Shown here piece after piece: positions 1-5,639 of a stretch of DNA of 9,819 nt. Numbering within the stretch: the first letter of the stretch is position 1; each line of letters begins with the position of its first letter. The translations under genes were made by a program, and so were the position numbers. Below the pieces are notes generated by a model that searched no databases, had not been told where the DNA came from, and was given only the letters and a program-made list of their open reading frames with translations. The stretch is from Clostridiales bacterium (lineage in GTDB: Bacteria; Bacillota; Clostridia; Oscillospirales; QAMX01), in assembly GCA_016303065.1 (NCBI GenBank), contig JAEDMJ010000060.1, positions 1 through 9,819 of the forward strand, written 5' to 3'.

Positions 1-37
1 ATAAAAATTTTCCCATTACTAAAAATGGGCTGTATAA

Positions 38-66
38 ATAATACAATATTTCAATAATATTATCAA
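38..66 (-). promoter_or_regulatory. Possible leftward sigma-A-type promoter
   Basis: Read on the minus strand there is TTGATA (61-66), a 17-base spacer and TATTAT (38-43), each one or two bases from consensus. It would transcribe off the left edge, divergently from the AraC-type gene. A TGTAT-N5-ATACA inverted repeat (31-45) overlaps the -10 element and could be an operator. The surroundings are so AT-rich that a chance match is quite possible. Confidence 0.35.
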
Positions 67-244
67 TTGGCAATAATAGATAAAATTCCTTTAACAATAT
101 TGTACACCTTTCACACTAAACTTCGGGACGATTTCTCTCTATTTACCCCCGTTTTCCCATAAAAACATTTGATTTTTTCACCGGATGTTTCTTCAGCTCC
201 TTTTTACTTTTTAACAAATTAACATTTTCGTAAAATTTCCTCTC

Positions 245-264
245 AAAAAAAAAAAAAAAAAAAA
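245..264. repeat. Homopolymer run of 20 A
   Basis: Twenty consecutive A residues lie in the intergenic region, followed by CAACAAAAG. Such a run is prone to slippage in replication and to length errors in sequencing, so its exact length is uncertain. It may act as a rigid A-tract upstream of a promoter, but it lies about 250 bases from the promoter proposed at 512-540. Confidence 0.9.
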
Positions 265-511
265 CAACAAAAGTTTTATAAAATGCCGGCCATTCATGAG
301 CTTTTTCCCCGCGGAACCGGTTCTCCGCTCCGGCTTTTTCCCTTTACAGGCGTCCGGTGCACGCCTCAGTTTTCATTTTTTCGGAATATTTATTCATCAA
401 AAAGAATACTGATTCAGACTTTTTTCCAAACCCCAAAAAAAGAGAAAATTTGTTCCCGAAAAAGCGGAAAAACGCCGCAATTTTTTGCTGTTTTTGCAGA
501 AAAATCCCCCC

Positions 512-540
512 TTGCGTGTTCGGTAAAAATGTGTTATCAT
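512..540 (+). promoter_or_regulatory. Promoter of the AraC-type gene (extended -10)
   Basis: TTGCGT (512-517), a 17-base spacer and TATCAT (535-540) form a sigma-A-type promoter. The TG at 532-533 one base before the -10 makes it an extended -10 element, which can offset the weak -35 (three of six consensus bases). Transcription would begin near 547, giving a leader of about 35 bases before the TTG start codon. Confidence 0.5.
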
Positions 541-570
541 AGTATCTGTCAACTCCGAAAGAAAGGACCG

Positions 571-580
571 GGAAGGAAAG
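571..580 (+). promoter_or_regulatory. Ribosome binding site that selects the TTG start
   Basis: The purine-rich sequence GGAAGGAAAG lies immediately before the TTG at 582; GGAAGG ends five bases before the start codon. The first downstream in-frame ATG (669) has no such site in front of it, so the TTG start is preferred. Confidence 0.7.
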
Positions 581-581
581 T

Positions 582-1508
582 TTGAAAAACGAACACACCG
601 CAAAGGAAGCCGTAAAAAGAGAGTATATACGCACTTTTTGTCTTGAAAACGCAGTTTTTTGCCTCACAATGACAACGCCGGTTTACATAGAGAACTTTAC
701 AAAAAACGACAGAAGCAGCTTCTCCCTCCATGTCCACAGAAGAAAAGAAATGCTGTATATTGAAAGCGGCACGGCGACTCTTCATCTGCCGGACCGCGAG
801 ATTGAGCTTTCGTCCGGAGACATATATGTTCTTCCGGAGATGACCTTCCATTGGCTCGAACTCACTTCGGACAAGTCAAAAATGCTGTGCTTCAATTTTA
901 TCATTGAAAAGCTGGAAAACCTCCCCTATACCGACGACCTCTATTCATCCTTCACCAGCGCCTTTGAGCGCATCGGGATTTTCAGGGCAAAGCTCAGCGG
1001 AGATATGCGCAGGCTCATGACGAAGATTGCAAACGCCGAAACCGAAATCATGCTTTTCCCGCCCTTTGCCGAATTCATGCTGCTCTTTCTCGAGCTCACG
1101 GGGCAGGAAACGCTCCCCCCTCCCGAGAAAAACGACGCAAACCTTGACGAACACGTGCGGGATATATATTTCAGCAACGGCGTCGACAGATTTTTCAACC
1201 ACTGTTACCCGAACGACACCTCTCTTGCCGAGCTTGCCGAAGCGCTCCACATGAGCGTCCGTCAGACCGAGCGCCGCATAAACAGCCTTTACGGAATGCC
1301 CATGCGAAAGCGGATCATCTTCATGCGCCTTGTCAACGCGGAATTCGCTCTGGCGCGGACGGACATCCCCACAAGAGTGATCGCCGAAACAATCGGGTTC
1401 AACAACTACAACGCTTTTCTGGACGCATTCCGCCAGCAGTACGGCTGTACCCCAACGGAATTCCGGAAAAAATTCCGTCCGGAATCACAAAAAGACGATA
1501 CCATATGA
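582..1508 (+). CDS. AraC-family transcriptional regulator
   Basis: This 308-residue protein has the AraC/XylS two-part layout. Residues about 45-110 look like a cupin-type ligand-sensing domain: a basic His-containing strand (HVHRRKE, 50-56), then a hydrophobic strand, then LSSGDIYVLP (77-86), as in the AraC_binding fold. Residues about 195-300 are the DNA-binding domain with two helix-turn-helix units. The first contains LAEALHMSVRQTERRI (218-233). The second contains IAETIGFNNYNAFLDAFRQQ (268-287), followed by YGCTPTEFRKKF, which fits the family signature. The predicted start is TTG at 582, supported by a ribosome binding site; an ATG at 669 would keep both domains but lacks one. The gene stands alone, ends in a strong terminator, and converges with the minus-strand operon. 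Its target may be the unseen gene to the left, and its ligand (often a sugar in this family) cannot be told from sequence. Confidence 0.93.
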   Translation: MKNEHTAKEAVKREYIRTFCLENAVFCLTMTTPVYIENFTKNDRSSFSLHVHRRKEMLYIESGTATLHLPDREIELSSGDIYVLPEMTFHWLELTSDKSKMLCFNFIIEKLENLPYTDDLYSSFTSAFERIGIFRAKLSGDMRRLMTKIANAETEIMLFPPFAEFMLLFLELTGQETLPPPEKNDANLDEHVRDIYFSNGVDRFFNHCYPNDTSLAELAEALHMSVRQTERRINSLYGMPMRKRIIFMRLVNAEFALARTDIPTRVIAETIGFNNYNAFLDAFRQQYGCTPTEFRKKFRPESQKDDTI

Positions 1509-1512
1509 CTTA

Positions 1513-1547
1513 TGCGGCGTTTTCACAAGCGAAAACGCCGCATTTTT
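1513..1547 (+). terminator. Rho-independent terminator of the AraC-type gene
   Basis: A perfect 12-bp stem, TGCGGCGTTTTC (1513-1524) with GAAAACGCCGCA (1531-1542), closes a 6-base loop and is followed directly by TTTTT. It begins five bases after the stop codon. There is no T run on the other side, so it works in the plus direction. Confidence 0.93.
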
Positions 1548-1606
1548 GAATAAACTTTTGGGTCCACTTCAGTTCCCGCGGTTCCCGCGCGCAGAAGCCG
1601 TATGAA

Positions 1607-1659
1607 GCAAAAATTCCCGGCACGCCCCAAAAAACAAGGGCGGGCCGGGAATTTTTTGC
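1607..1659 (-). terminator. Terminator of the minus-strand yajC operon, possibly bidirectional
   Basis: An inverted repeat (AATTCCCGGC-A-CGCCC against GGGCG-G-GCCGGGAATT) has one mismatch and a roughly 10-base loop of mostly A. It starts just after the stop codon of the DUF624-like gene. It is flanked by five A on the left and six T on the right, so transcripts in either direction would end in a U run. It can stop leftward operon transcripts and back up the AraC gene's own terminator. Confidence 0.9.
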
Positions 1660-1660
1660 T

Positions 1661-2806
1661 CTATTCGTTTTGCTCTTCGTTTTCGGACTCGTCCGGAGCT
1701 CCGTCTTCCGAAGTCCCGTCTTCGGACGGGGATTCGTCTTCGGAAGCTTCCGGAGACGGCTGTTTTTGGCGGTTCTTCTTTTTATTTTTGCCGGACTTTT
1801 TTTCGTCTTTTTCAAGAAAATCCTCAAGCTCGGCAAGCTCTTCCTCGTCGACCGTCTCTCCGGCGGCCTTTCTTGCCCGAAGCTCGCTGCGCCTTTTCAG
1901 CGCGTCCACACGCTTCTGCTCCTTCAGGGCGGGGGCCACAAGGCACCTGTGCATGACCGGATATGTGATGAACACTCCGAGGAAGAGCACCACGCCCCAG
2001 AAAATCGTCATCATGCACACAAGGAAGAACGGCATCGTCGCCGGGTAGTACAGCGGGAAGAGTATGAACAGCGCCGAGACCAGACCGATGCACAAAAGGG
2101 CCAGGAGGTTGCGCCCGAAACCGATTATGACGAACATCCATGCGTTTTTCAGAAGTCCGCGAAGCTTGAGATTAAAGGTCACGATCATCTGGTAAATGTA
2201 GATCCGCATAATGAACCAGATCAGTCCGATGAAATAGGACATGAACTTCAGGTATACAAACACAGCGTTGGTCATGCCCAAAGTGTCCGAACCAAAAGCG
2301 TATATCACGATTCCAAACAGCACCGTCGCGTCGATTATGCCGATCACAAGCCCCTGCCATTTGTTGCGCCATGCGCGAACGAACATATCCGTTCCCCAGA
2401 CGTGCTCTTCCCGCGCGTGGTTACGCATACAGTAGGTTATGCCGCACGTCAGCGGGCCGTTCAATATCACTGCCAGAAATATCAGCGGATAGCTCACGTA
2501 CCAGGGCACGGAAAGCGACACCGTTCCGATAAGGTATATCCACGAGCTCGGGATCGCCTCATTTATGCCTTCAATCTCGGAAATCGACCCGATATAGTTC
2601 ATAAGCAGTTCCGGATTCACCGTTGCGACCGTCAAAAACACGGCGCAGGCAAATATGGCGGCAATGACCGCGTAGACCGTACTGTAAAGAAGCATTTTCG
2701 TGAAATTCCGGAAATACAGCTGCCAAAACCGGATATACCCCGGTTTCGGAGCTTCGTCTTTTGGAATATCAGGCCTGTCCTTTTCTTTTCGGTTGAATAA
2801 GCCCAT
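1661..2806 (-). CDS. DUF624/YesL-like integral membrane protein with charged C-terminal tail
   Basis: The product has 381 residues from the ATG at 2806, which has GGAGG six bases upstream; a frame-extending start at 2866 would overlap the previous gene and is disfavoured. About six hydrophobic segments are visible (near 39-64, 101-120, 152-172, 183-208, 222-252 and 258-285). Segments resembling the DUF624/YesL family include GPLTCGITYCMRNHAREEH (117-135), typical of the 'GPxTxGxxYxxRNxxREEH' region, and YQMIVTFNLKLRGLLKNAW (205-223). Residues 293-381 are a hydrophilic tail: first Arg/Lys/Glu-rich and likely helical, then Lys-rich, then a Ser/Glu/Asp-rich end, presumably cytoplasmic. YesL-type genes in Bacillus lie beside carbohydrate-use genes, but the molecular role is unknown. 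It is the last gene of the operon, 22 bp after the SpoIIM-like gene, and is followed by a terminator. Confidence 0.85.
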   Translation of the reverse strand: MGLFNRKEKDRPDIPKDEAPKPGYIRFWQLYFRNFTKMLLYSTVYAVIAAIFACAVFLTVATVNPELLMNYIGSISEIEGINEAIPSSWIYLIGTVSLSVPWYVSYPLIFLAVILNGPLTCGITYCMRNHAREEHVWGTDMFVRAWRNKWQGLVIGIIDATVLFGIVIYAFGSDTLGMTNAVFVYLKFMSYFIGLIWFIMRIYIYQMIVTFNLKLRGLLKNAWMFVIIGFGRNLLALLCIGLVSALFILFPLYYPATMPFFLVCMMTIFWGVVLFLGVFITYPVMHRCLVAPALKEQKRVDALKRRSELRARKAAGETVDEEELAELEDFLEKDEKKSGKNKKKNRQKQPSPEASEDESPSEDGTSEDGAPDESENEEQNE

Positions 2807-2812
2807 TTTAAG

Positions 2813-2817
2813 CCTCC
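2813..2817 (-). promoter_or_regulatory. Ribosome binding site of the DUF624-like gene
   Basis: GGAGG on the minus strand, six bases before the ATG at 2806, fixes the start of the DUF624-like gene and shortens it by 20 residues relative to the longest open frame. Confidence 0.85.
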
Positions 2818-2828
2818 AGCTTAAAGCA

Positions 2829-3398
2829 TCAGCAAAGTATTGCCGCGGCAAGCCACGGCGAAACATATATCACGCATAAAGCGGCGCCCGCGGCAAGGAG
2901 AAGACAAACCGCCGTCCGTTTGAGAAAAGACGCATCCGGCACATAGAACTGCTCCCCTTCCGGGCAGCGCAGTCCTGCCAGCGTCTTCGCATACGCGTCC
3001 ATGCAGAGAATCAAAAGCCCCGCCAAAAGCAGGGCGTTCTTCGGCGCAAATATCGCAAGCGCCGCGGCAAAACCCGTTCCGCGGCCCAGCGCGGCGTACA
3101 CCGCGCTTACGGCATAGGCCGAGGCAAGACCCCGCACAAAGAATATCAGGGGGTACACCGCCCGGCAATACACCGTCATACCCGCAGCAATCGCCGCAGT
3201 CACAGGCGCCAGGCACCCCGCCCAGGCCCGAACCGTATTGACGGACGCCTTTTCAGCGTATTGGGCAACGGCCATACCCAGCACAGCTCTGCTCTCTCCG
3301 CCTGCGGCTCCCGCCGCGGCTGCCCCGGCGGCCGCGCCGACGGCAAAGCTCCCGCAGAGAAGCGCAGCCGTCATGCGTTTGATGCGTTCATAGTTCAT
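2829..3398 (-). CDS. Small multi-pass membrane protein, SpoIIM-like
   Basis: The 189-residue product is very Ala-rich and has about five hydrophobic segments (near 10-33, 58-78, 80-104, 108-138 and 160-187). The middle section, with RG near 89-90 followed by AYAVSAVYAALG and then ALAIFAPKNALLLAGLLIL (113-131), resembles clostridial proteins annotated as stage II sporulation protein M. SpoIIM, with SpoIID and SpoIIP, is needed for engulfment in spore formers. The resemblance is by eye and partial, so an uncharacterised membrane protein is the safe alternative. The ATG at 3398 is preferred because GGGGTGAG lies just upstream; a GTG at 3428 would add ten residues but lies inside a perfect hairpin (3412-3429). 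It sits between proC and the DUF624-like gene in the operon. Confidence 0.6.
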   Translation of the reverse strand: MNYERIKRMTAALLCGSFAVGAAAGAAAAGAAGGESRAVLGMAVAQYAEKASVNTVRAWAGCLAPVTAAIAAGMTVYCRAVYPLIFFVRGLASAYAVSAVYAALGRGTGFAAALAIFAPKNALLLAGLLILCMDAYAKTLAGLRCPEGEQFYVPDASFLKRTAVCLLLAAGAALCVIYVSPWLAAAILC

Positions 3399-3411
3399 CC
3401 GCTCACCCCAT

Positions 3412-3429
3412 GGTGAATGTCTATTCACC
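3412..3429 (-). other. Short intergenic hairpin between proC and the SpoIIM-like gene
   Basis: GGTGAAT and ATTCACC form a perfect 7-bp stem with a 4-base loop in the 63-bp gap. No T run follows in either direction, so it is not a terminator. It could protect the downstream message from decay or mark a processing point. It also covers the alternative GTG start at 3428. Confidence 0.5.
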
Positions 3430-3461
3430 GCGGAGCCGTCATATGCGGAATCAAAAAAACT

Positions 3462-4256
3462 TCAGCGGTCCCCGCTCAGCTCCAGCGAGCGCTTCCAGGC
3501 CGCGTCCACGCCGCTTTTCAAAACACCGTCAAGCCCCATCCGGTCAAACTCCCCCAGCGCCGCAAGAGTCGTGCCTCCCGGCGAAGAAACATCCCGAATA
3601 AGCTCGTCCGGCGTTTTTCCCGTGCTGCGAATCATCTCGGCGGCTCCGGTCATCGTCTGGACCGAAAGCTTCAGAGCCGTGTCATAGTCGAGCCCGTGCT
3701 CCGACGCCGCGCGGGCCAAAACGTCGGCAATGCGGTAAAAATATGCGGGGCCCGATCCGGAAAGTGCCGTCACCGCGTCAAGCGCGTCTTCTTCCGCCTC
3801 GACAACCTCTCCCCTGGAGGCAAAAAGCTCCCGGACCTCTTTTCTGACCTCGTCGGACGCGTCCCCGAAGGCAACGGCAACCGCACCGCTGCCCACAAGG
3901 AGGGGCGTGTTCGGCATAACGCGGACAACACAGGCCGCGCCGCCCAAAGCAGCCCTTATGCGCTTTGTCCTGACTCCTGCGACGATGGATACGACCGTTT
4001 TTCCGTCGGCGCATCCGGCGATCTCTTCGAGAACCGCGTCAAGATGCTGAGGCTTCACCGCAAGAAATATGTATTCCGCGCCGCAGACTTTTCTGTTGTC
4101 CGAAAAAGTGTGAACTCCGGCTTCCCCATGGCGGGCAAGAACAGCGTCGCTCCTGTCGCTCACAGCGATGCTGTCCGGAGCATGTCCGGCCGCAAGCAGA
4201 GCTCCGATCATTGCCGAAGCCATTCTGCCGCCGCCGATAAATCCGTATTTCAGCAT
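3462..4256 (-). CDS. proC: Pyrroline-5-carboxylate reductase
   Basis: ProC carries out the last step of proline synthesis, the NAD(P)H-dependent reduction of 1-pyrroline-5-carboxylate to L-proline, in the cytoplasm. The 264-residue length matches the family. The N-terminal Rossmann domain has the dinucleotide-binding GFIGGGRMA (5-13) and the conserved AVKPQ (66-70). RVMPNTP (112-118) contains the conserved MPNTP motif. The C-terminal dimerisation and active-site domain has ALSGSGPAYF (164-173) and SSPGGTT (224-230), both hallmarks of the family. The start is the ATG at 4256, with a moderate GGAAG upstream. It lies third in the yajC operon, 63 bp after the TIGR04086-type gene, with a hairpin-plus-T8 element in that gap that may reduce its expression. 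No upstream proA or proB gene is in the window. Confidence 0.97.
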   Translation of the reverse strand: MLKYGFIGGGRMASAMIGALLAAGHAPDSIAVSDRSDAVLARHGEAGVHTFSDNRKVCGAEYIFLAVKPQHLDAVLEEIAGCADGKTVVSIVAGVRTKRIRAALGGAACVVRVMPNTPLLVGSGAVAVAFGDASDEVRKEVRELFASRGEVVEAEEDALDAVTALSGSGPAYFYRIADVLARAASEHGLDYDTALKLSVQTMTGAAEMIRSTGKTPDELIRDVSSPGGTTLAALGEFDRMGLDGVLKSGVDAAWKRSLELSGDR

Positions 4257-4282
4257 TTTATTGTACTTCCATTGCAGTTTTC

Positions 4283-4308
4283 AAAAAAAACAGGCGCCGC
4301 TTCCGCCC
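4283..4308 (-). terminator. Weak terminator or attenuator before proC
   Basis: On the minus strand, GGGCG and CGCCT form a five-pair stem (one G-T pair) with a 7-base loop, followed one base later by eight T. It lies between the TIGR04086-type stop codon and proC. The stem is short, so partial read-through is expected, which would set the ratio of yajC to proC message. No clear new promoter follows it. Confidence 0.4.
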
Positions 4309-4319
4309 CCATGATTTGC

Positions 4320-4709
4320 TCAGCGGTTTTTCCGAAAGCGCACTCCGACCGTCGCCCCCGTCGCCCCTCCGACCAGACTTGTCAGAGCGGGGATAAGAGA
4401 GCCGCCTTCCCCCGGGACTCCGGACGCCGCAATACACACTGCGACCGCCGTCAGCGCCGCAGAACAGATCCCGTTTGGAAGAGGATTTTTTCTGCTTCCG
4501 GCCGCGGCGGCAAGCCCTGCGGCAAAACCGCCCAGGATCATCACGCAAACCGGCGCCGCAAAAGCAACGGAAGAATATTTTCCGACTGCAAGCGCCGCAA
4601 AGGCAAAAGCCGCCAGAGCCGCCGCGGCCGTCAGTATTCCCGCGGCGGCACCGACGGCAATTGCTTTGATGCGCCAGATCTGCGATCTGCTGCTTTTATT
4701 CTGTTCCAT
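4320..4709 (-). CDS. TIGR04086-type small membrane protein
   Basis: The product has 129 residues with four hydrophobic segments (near 14-42, 48-70, 79-97 and 104-123), a polar N-terminus (MEQNKSSRSQ) and a basic C-terminus (RFRKNR). Its size, four-segment layout, Gly/Ala-rich helices and place directly after yajC fit the TIGR04086 family (YrzE-like), a Bacillota family whose function is unknown. From memory, members often neighbour yajC in spore-forming Clostridia. The ATG at 4709 is preceded by GGGGGTG, which is also one arm of a hairpin (4719-4746), so translation may be limited by RNA structure. The gene is second in the operon, 48 bp after yajC. Confidence 0.75.
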   Translation of the reverse strand: MEQNKSSRSQIWRIKAIAVGAAAGILTAAAALAAFAFAALAVGKYSSVAFAAPVCVMILGGFAAGLAAAAGSRKNPLPNGICSAALTAVAVCIAASGVPGEGGSLIPALTSLVGGATGATVGVRFRKNR

Positions 4710-4718
4710 TCACCAACA

Positions 4719-4746
4719 CCCCCGAGAAATAAGTATTCTCCGGGGG
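4719..4746 (-). promoter_or_regulatory. Hairpin covering the ribosome binding site of the TIGR04086-type gene
   Basis: CCCCC-GAGAA (4719-4728) and TTCTC-C-GGGGG (4736-4746, plus-strand bases) pair with a single bulged base and a 7-base loop. In the minus-strand transcript the 3' arm ends in GGGGG, the best candidate ribosome binding sequence for the gene starting at 4709. Only scattered T follow, so it is a poor terminator. It may limit translation of the downstream gene. Confidence 0.5.
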
Positions 4747-4757
4747 CGGGTATTATG

Positions 4758-5111
4758 TCACTGTTCGAGTTCGCTTTCGGGCGAAGTCACGCTTGAAATT
4801 GCAGACTTCAGGAAAACCATTTTGCTTTCGCTGGTGATGATGGTGATGCGGTCTTCTTTGACGTTGGTGACCTTTCCAACAACGCCTCCGATAGTTACGA
4901 CTTCGTCGCCGACCTTGATGGAATCGCGCATATCCTTCGCTTCTTTATCGCGCTTTTTCTGAGGTCTGATGATAAGGAAATAGAAGACCGCGACCATGGC
5001 GACGATAAGGATTATCGTCATTCCGTACTTCTGGAAAAAATTGGGATCGGCTGCTTCCACGGCAGCTTCGCCGTCGGCAAACACCGCAAACATAGAGTGC
5101 GCTTTGAGCAT
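4758..5111 (-). CDS. yajC: Preprotein translocase accessory subunit YajC
   Basis: YajC is a small single-pass inner-membrane protein that copurifies with SecDF and the SecYEG translocon and supports protein export. The product is 117 residues. After a short N-terminal stretch comes one strong membrane segment (about 29-48), ending in the family hallmark FLIIRPQKKR (45-54). A soluble domain follows with IKVGDEVVTIGGVVGKV (65-81) and an ITSESKMVFLKSAISSV stretch (92-108), both typical of YajC. The start is the ATG at 5111, with GGAGGT seven bases upstream; a longer frame from 5156 would have its start too close to the transcription start and no ribosome binding site. It is the first gene of its operon, under a near-consensus promoter. 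Confidence 0.95.
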   Translation of the reverse strand: MLKAHSMFAVFADGEAAVEAADPNFFQKYGMTIILIVAMVAVFYFLIIRPQKKRDKEAKDMRDSIKVGDEVVTIGGVVGKVTNVKEDRITIITSESKMVFLKSAISSVTSPESELEQ

Positions 5112-5118
5112 TCGTATT

Positions 5119-5124
5119 ACCTCC
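5119..5124 (-). promoter_or_regulatory. Ribosome binding site of yajC
   Basis: GGAGGT on the minus strand lies seven bases before the ATG at 5111. It decides the yajC start against the longer frame that begins at 5156. Confidence 0.85.
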
Positions 5125-5130
5125 GCATTG

Positions 5131-5147
5131 AACGGGATTATCCCGTT
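5131..5147 (-). promoter_or_regulatory. Palindrome in the yajC leader
   Basis: AACGGGA and TCCCGTT are perfect inverted 7-mers separated by three bases. The palindrome lies between the predicted transcription start (near 5159) and the ribosome binding site. It could be an operator for a dimeric repressor placed just downstream of the promoter, or a 5' RNA hairpin that stabilises the message. Confidence 0.5.
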
Positions 5148-5165
5148 TCTTTTCATATGCTATTT

Positions 5166-5194
5166 ATTATACACAAAAGCCGCGTCTTTTTCAA
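5166..5194 (-). promoter_or_regulatory. Strong sigma-A promoter of the yajC operon
   Basis: On the minus strand, TTGAAA (5189-5194), a 17-base spacer and a perfect TATAAT (5166-5171) form a near-consensus housekeeping promoter. Transcription would start near 5159, about 48 bases before the yajC ATG. It separates the yajC operon from the alaS-hydratase-HIT genes upstream and suggests constitutive expression. Confidence 0.88.
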
Positions 5195-5265
5195 TACTTT
5201 CCCCAACTGTCCGGACTCAATAAATCTGAATTTTTTATGAATCCGCAAAAACGGCTCCGCTTTTT

Positions 5266-5604
5266 TCAGGCCATTCTGTCGGAGAGCTTCTCCCCGCCGA
5301 GGATGTGGAAGTGCAGATGATGAACGCTCTGACAGGCGTTTTCTCCGCAGTTTGACACGACGCGGTAGCCTCCGGAAATTCCTTCGGCGGCGGCGATTTT
5401 CGGTATCGTCTCAAATATGTGAGCGGCGACCGCGGAATTCTCCGCGTTTATGCCGTCGACGGACTCGATATGAACCTTCGGCACGACAAGAATGTGTACC
5501 GGCGCCTGGGGAGCAATATCCCGGAAGGCATAGCAGAGTTCGTCGGACCAGACGGCCGACGAAGGAATTTCTCCCGCGATTATTTTGCAGAAAAGGCAGT
5601 CCAT
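5266..5604 (-). CDS. HIT-family protein, HinT/PKCI type
   Basis: HIT proteins of this type bind nucleotides and hydrolyse purine nucleoside phosphoramidates and related AMP conjugates, including aminoacyl-adenylates, in the cytoplasm. The 112-residue length is typical. The N-terminus has CLFCKIIAGEIPS (3-15) with the C-x-x-C pair common in bacterial members. FRDIAPQAPVHILVVPKVHI (27-46) is the conserved central strand region, and HLHFHIL (96-102) is the histidine triad with the nucleophilic histidine expected at 98. The ATG at 5604 has GAGGAA about nine bases upstream, a slightly long spacing. It follows the hydratase by 35 bp and lies in one direction with alaS. Activity on aminoacyl-AMP makes the link to alaS plausible, but co-occurrence may be incidental. 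Confidence 0.95.
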   Translation of the reverse strand: MDCLFCKIIAGEIPSSAVWSDELCYAFRDIAPQAPVHILVVPKVHIESVDGINAENSAVAAHIFETIPKIAAAEGISGGYRVVSNCGENACQSVHHLHFHILGGEKLSDRMA

Positions 5605-5639
5605 TTTTGAAGTTTCCTCACTTTTTCAAAATTTTCGCA

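Larger units (their letters stand above)
1..581. other. AT-rich intergenic region left of the AraC-type gene
   Basis: No credible coding sequence is seen here on either strand; the short open frames have no ribosome binding site and low-complexity Phe/Lys/Ser-rich products. The region is much richer in A and T than the genes to the right, apart from a short GC-richer patch near 283-370. It contains a 20-base A run (245-264), small inverted repeats (12-29, 31-45, 311-328, 348-366), a possible leftward promoter (38-66) and the likely promoter of the AraC-type gene (512-540). AraC-type regulators often sit divergently from the genes they control, so the region may hold their shared operators; that is inference, because the left neighbour is outside the window. 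Confidence 0.7.

Noticed and set aside
12..29. CCCATT/AATGGG hairpin at the left edge as a terminator
   Set aside because: The stem has six pairs with three A-T, and the T run on the minus side begins only after four A. There is not enough context at the edge to support it.
283..667. Small open frames in the AT-rich gap on both strands
   Set aside because: No ribosome binding sites, biased Phe/Lys/Ser composition, and overlap with the AraC gene's promoter and start.
1670..2800. A 376-codon plus-strand frame opposite the DUF624-like gene
   Set aside because: The minus-strand frame has membrane segments, family motifs, a GGAGG site and a terminator; the plus-strand product is a His/Arg-rich shadow.
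4257..4285. TACAAT just before the proC start as a separate proC promoter
   Set aside because: The -10 would put the transcription start inside the start codon, and the nearest TTGAAA is only 13 bases upstream of it.
3417..4796. A 459-codon plus-strand open frame across proC and the TIGR04086-type gene
   Set aside because: It runs across several real genes and their gaps on the other strand, and its product is a low-complexity Arg/Ser-rich sequence with no family resemblance.
5213..5244. Imperfect inverted repeat between the HIT gene and the yajC promoter, considered as the terminator of the alaS-HIT unit
   Set aside because: The stem is AT-rich with a bulge and a G-T pair, and no T run follows on the minus strand. 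No convincing terminator for the HIT gene was found, so some read-through into yajC is possible.
5246..5266. AAAAACGG-CT-CCGCTTTTT just after the HIT stop codon as a terminator
   Set aside because: The loop would be two to four bases with a very short GC core and a bulge, so it is unlikely to be a stable hairpin.
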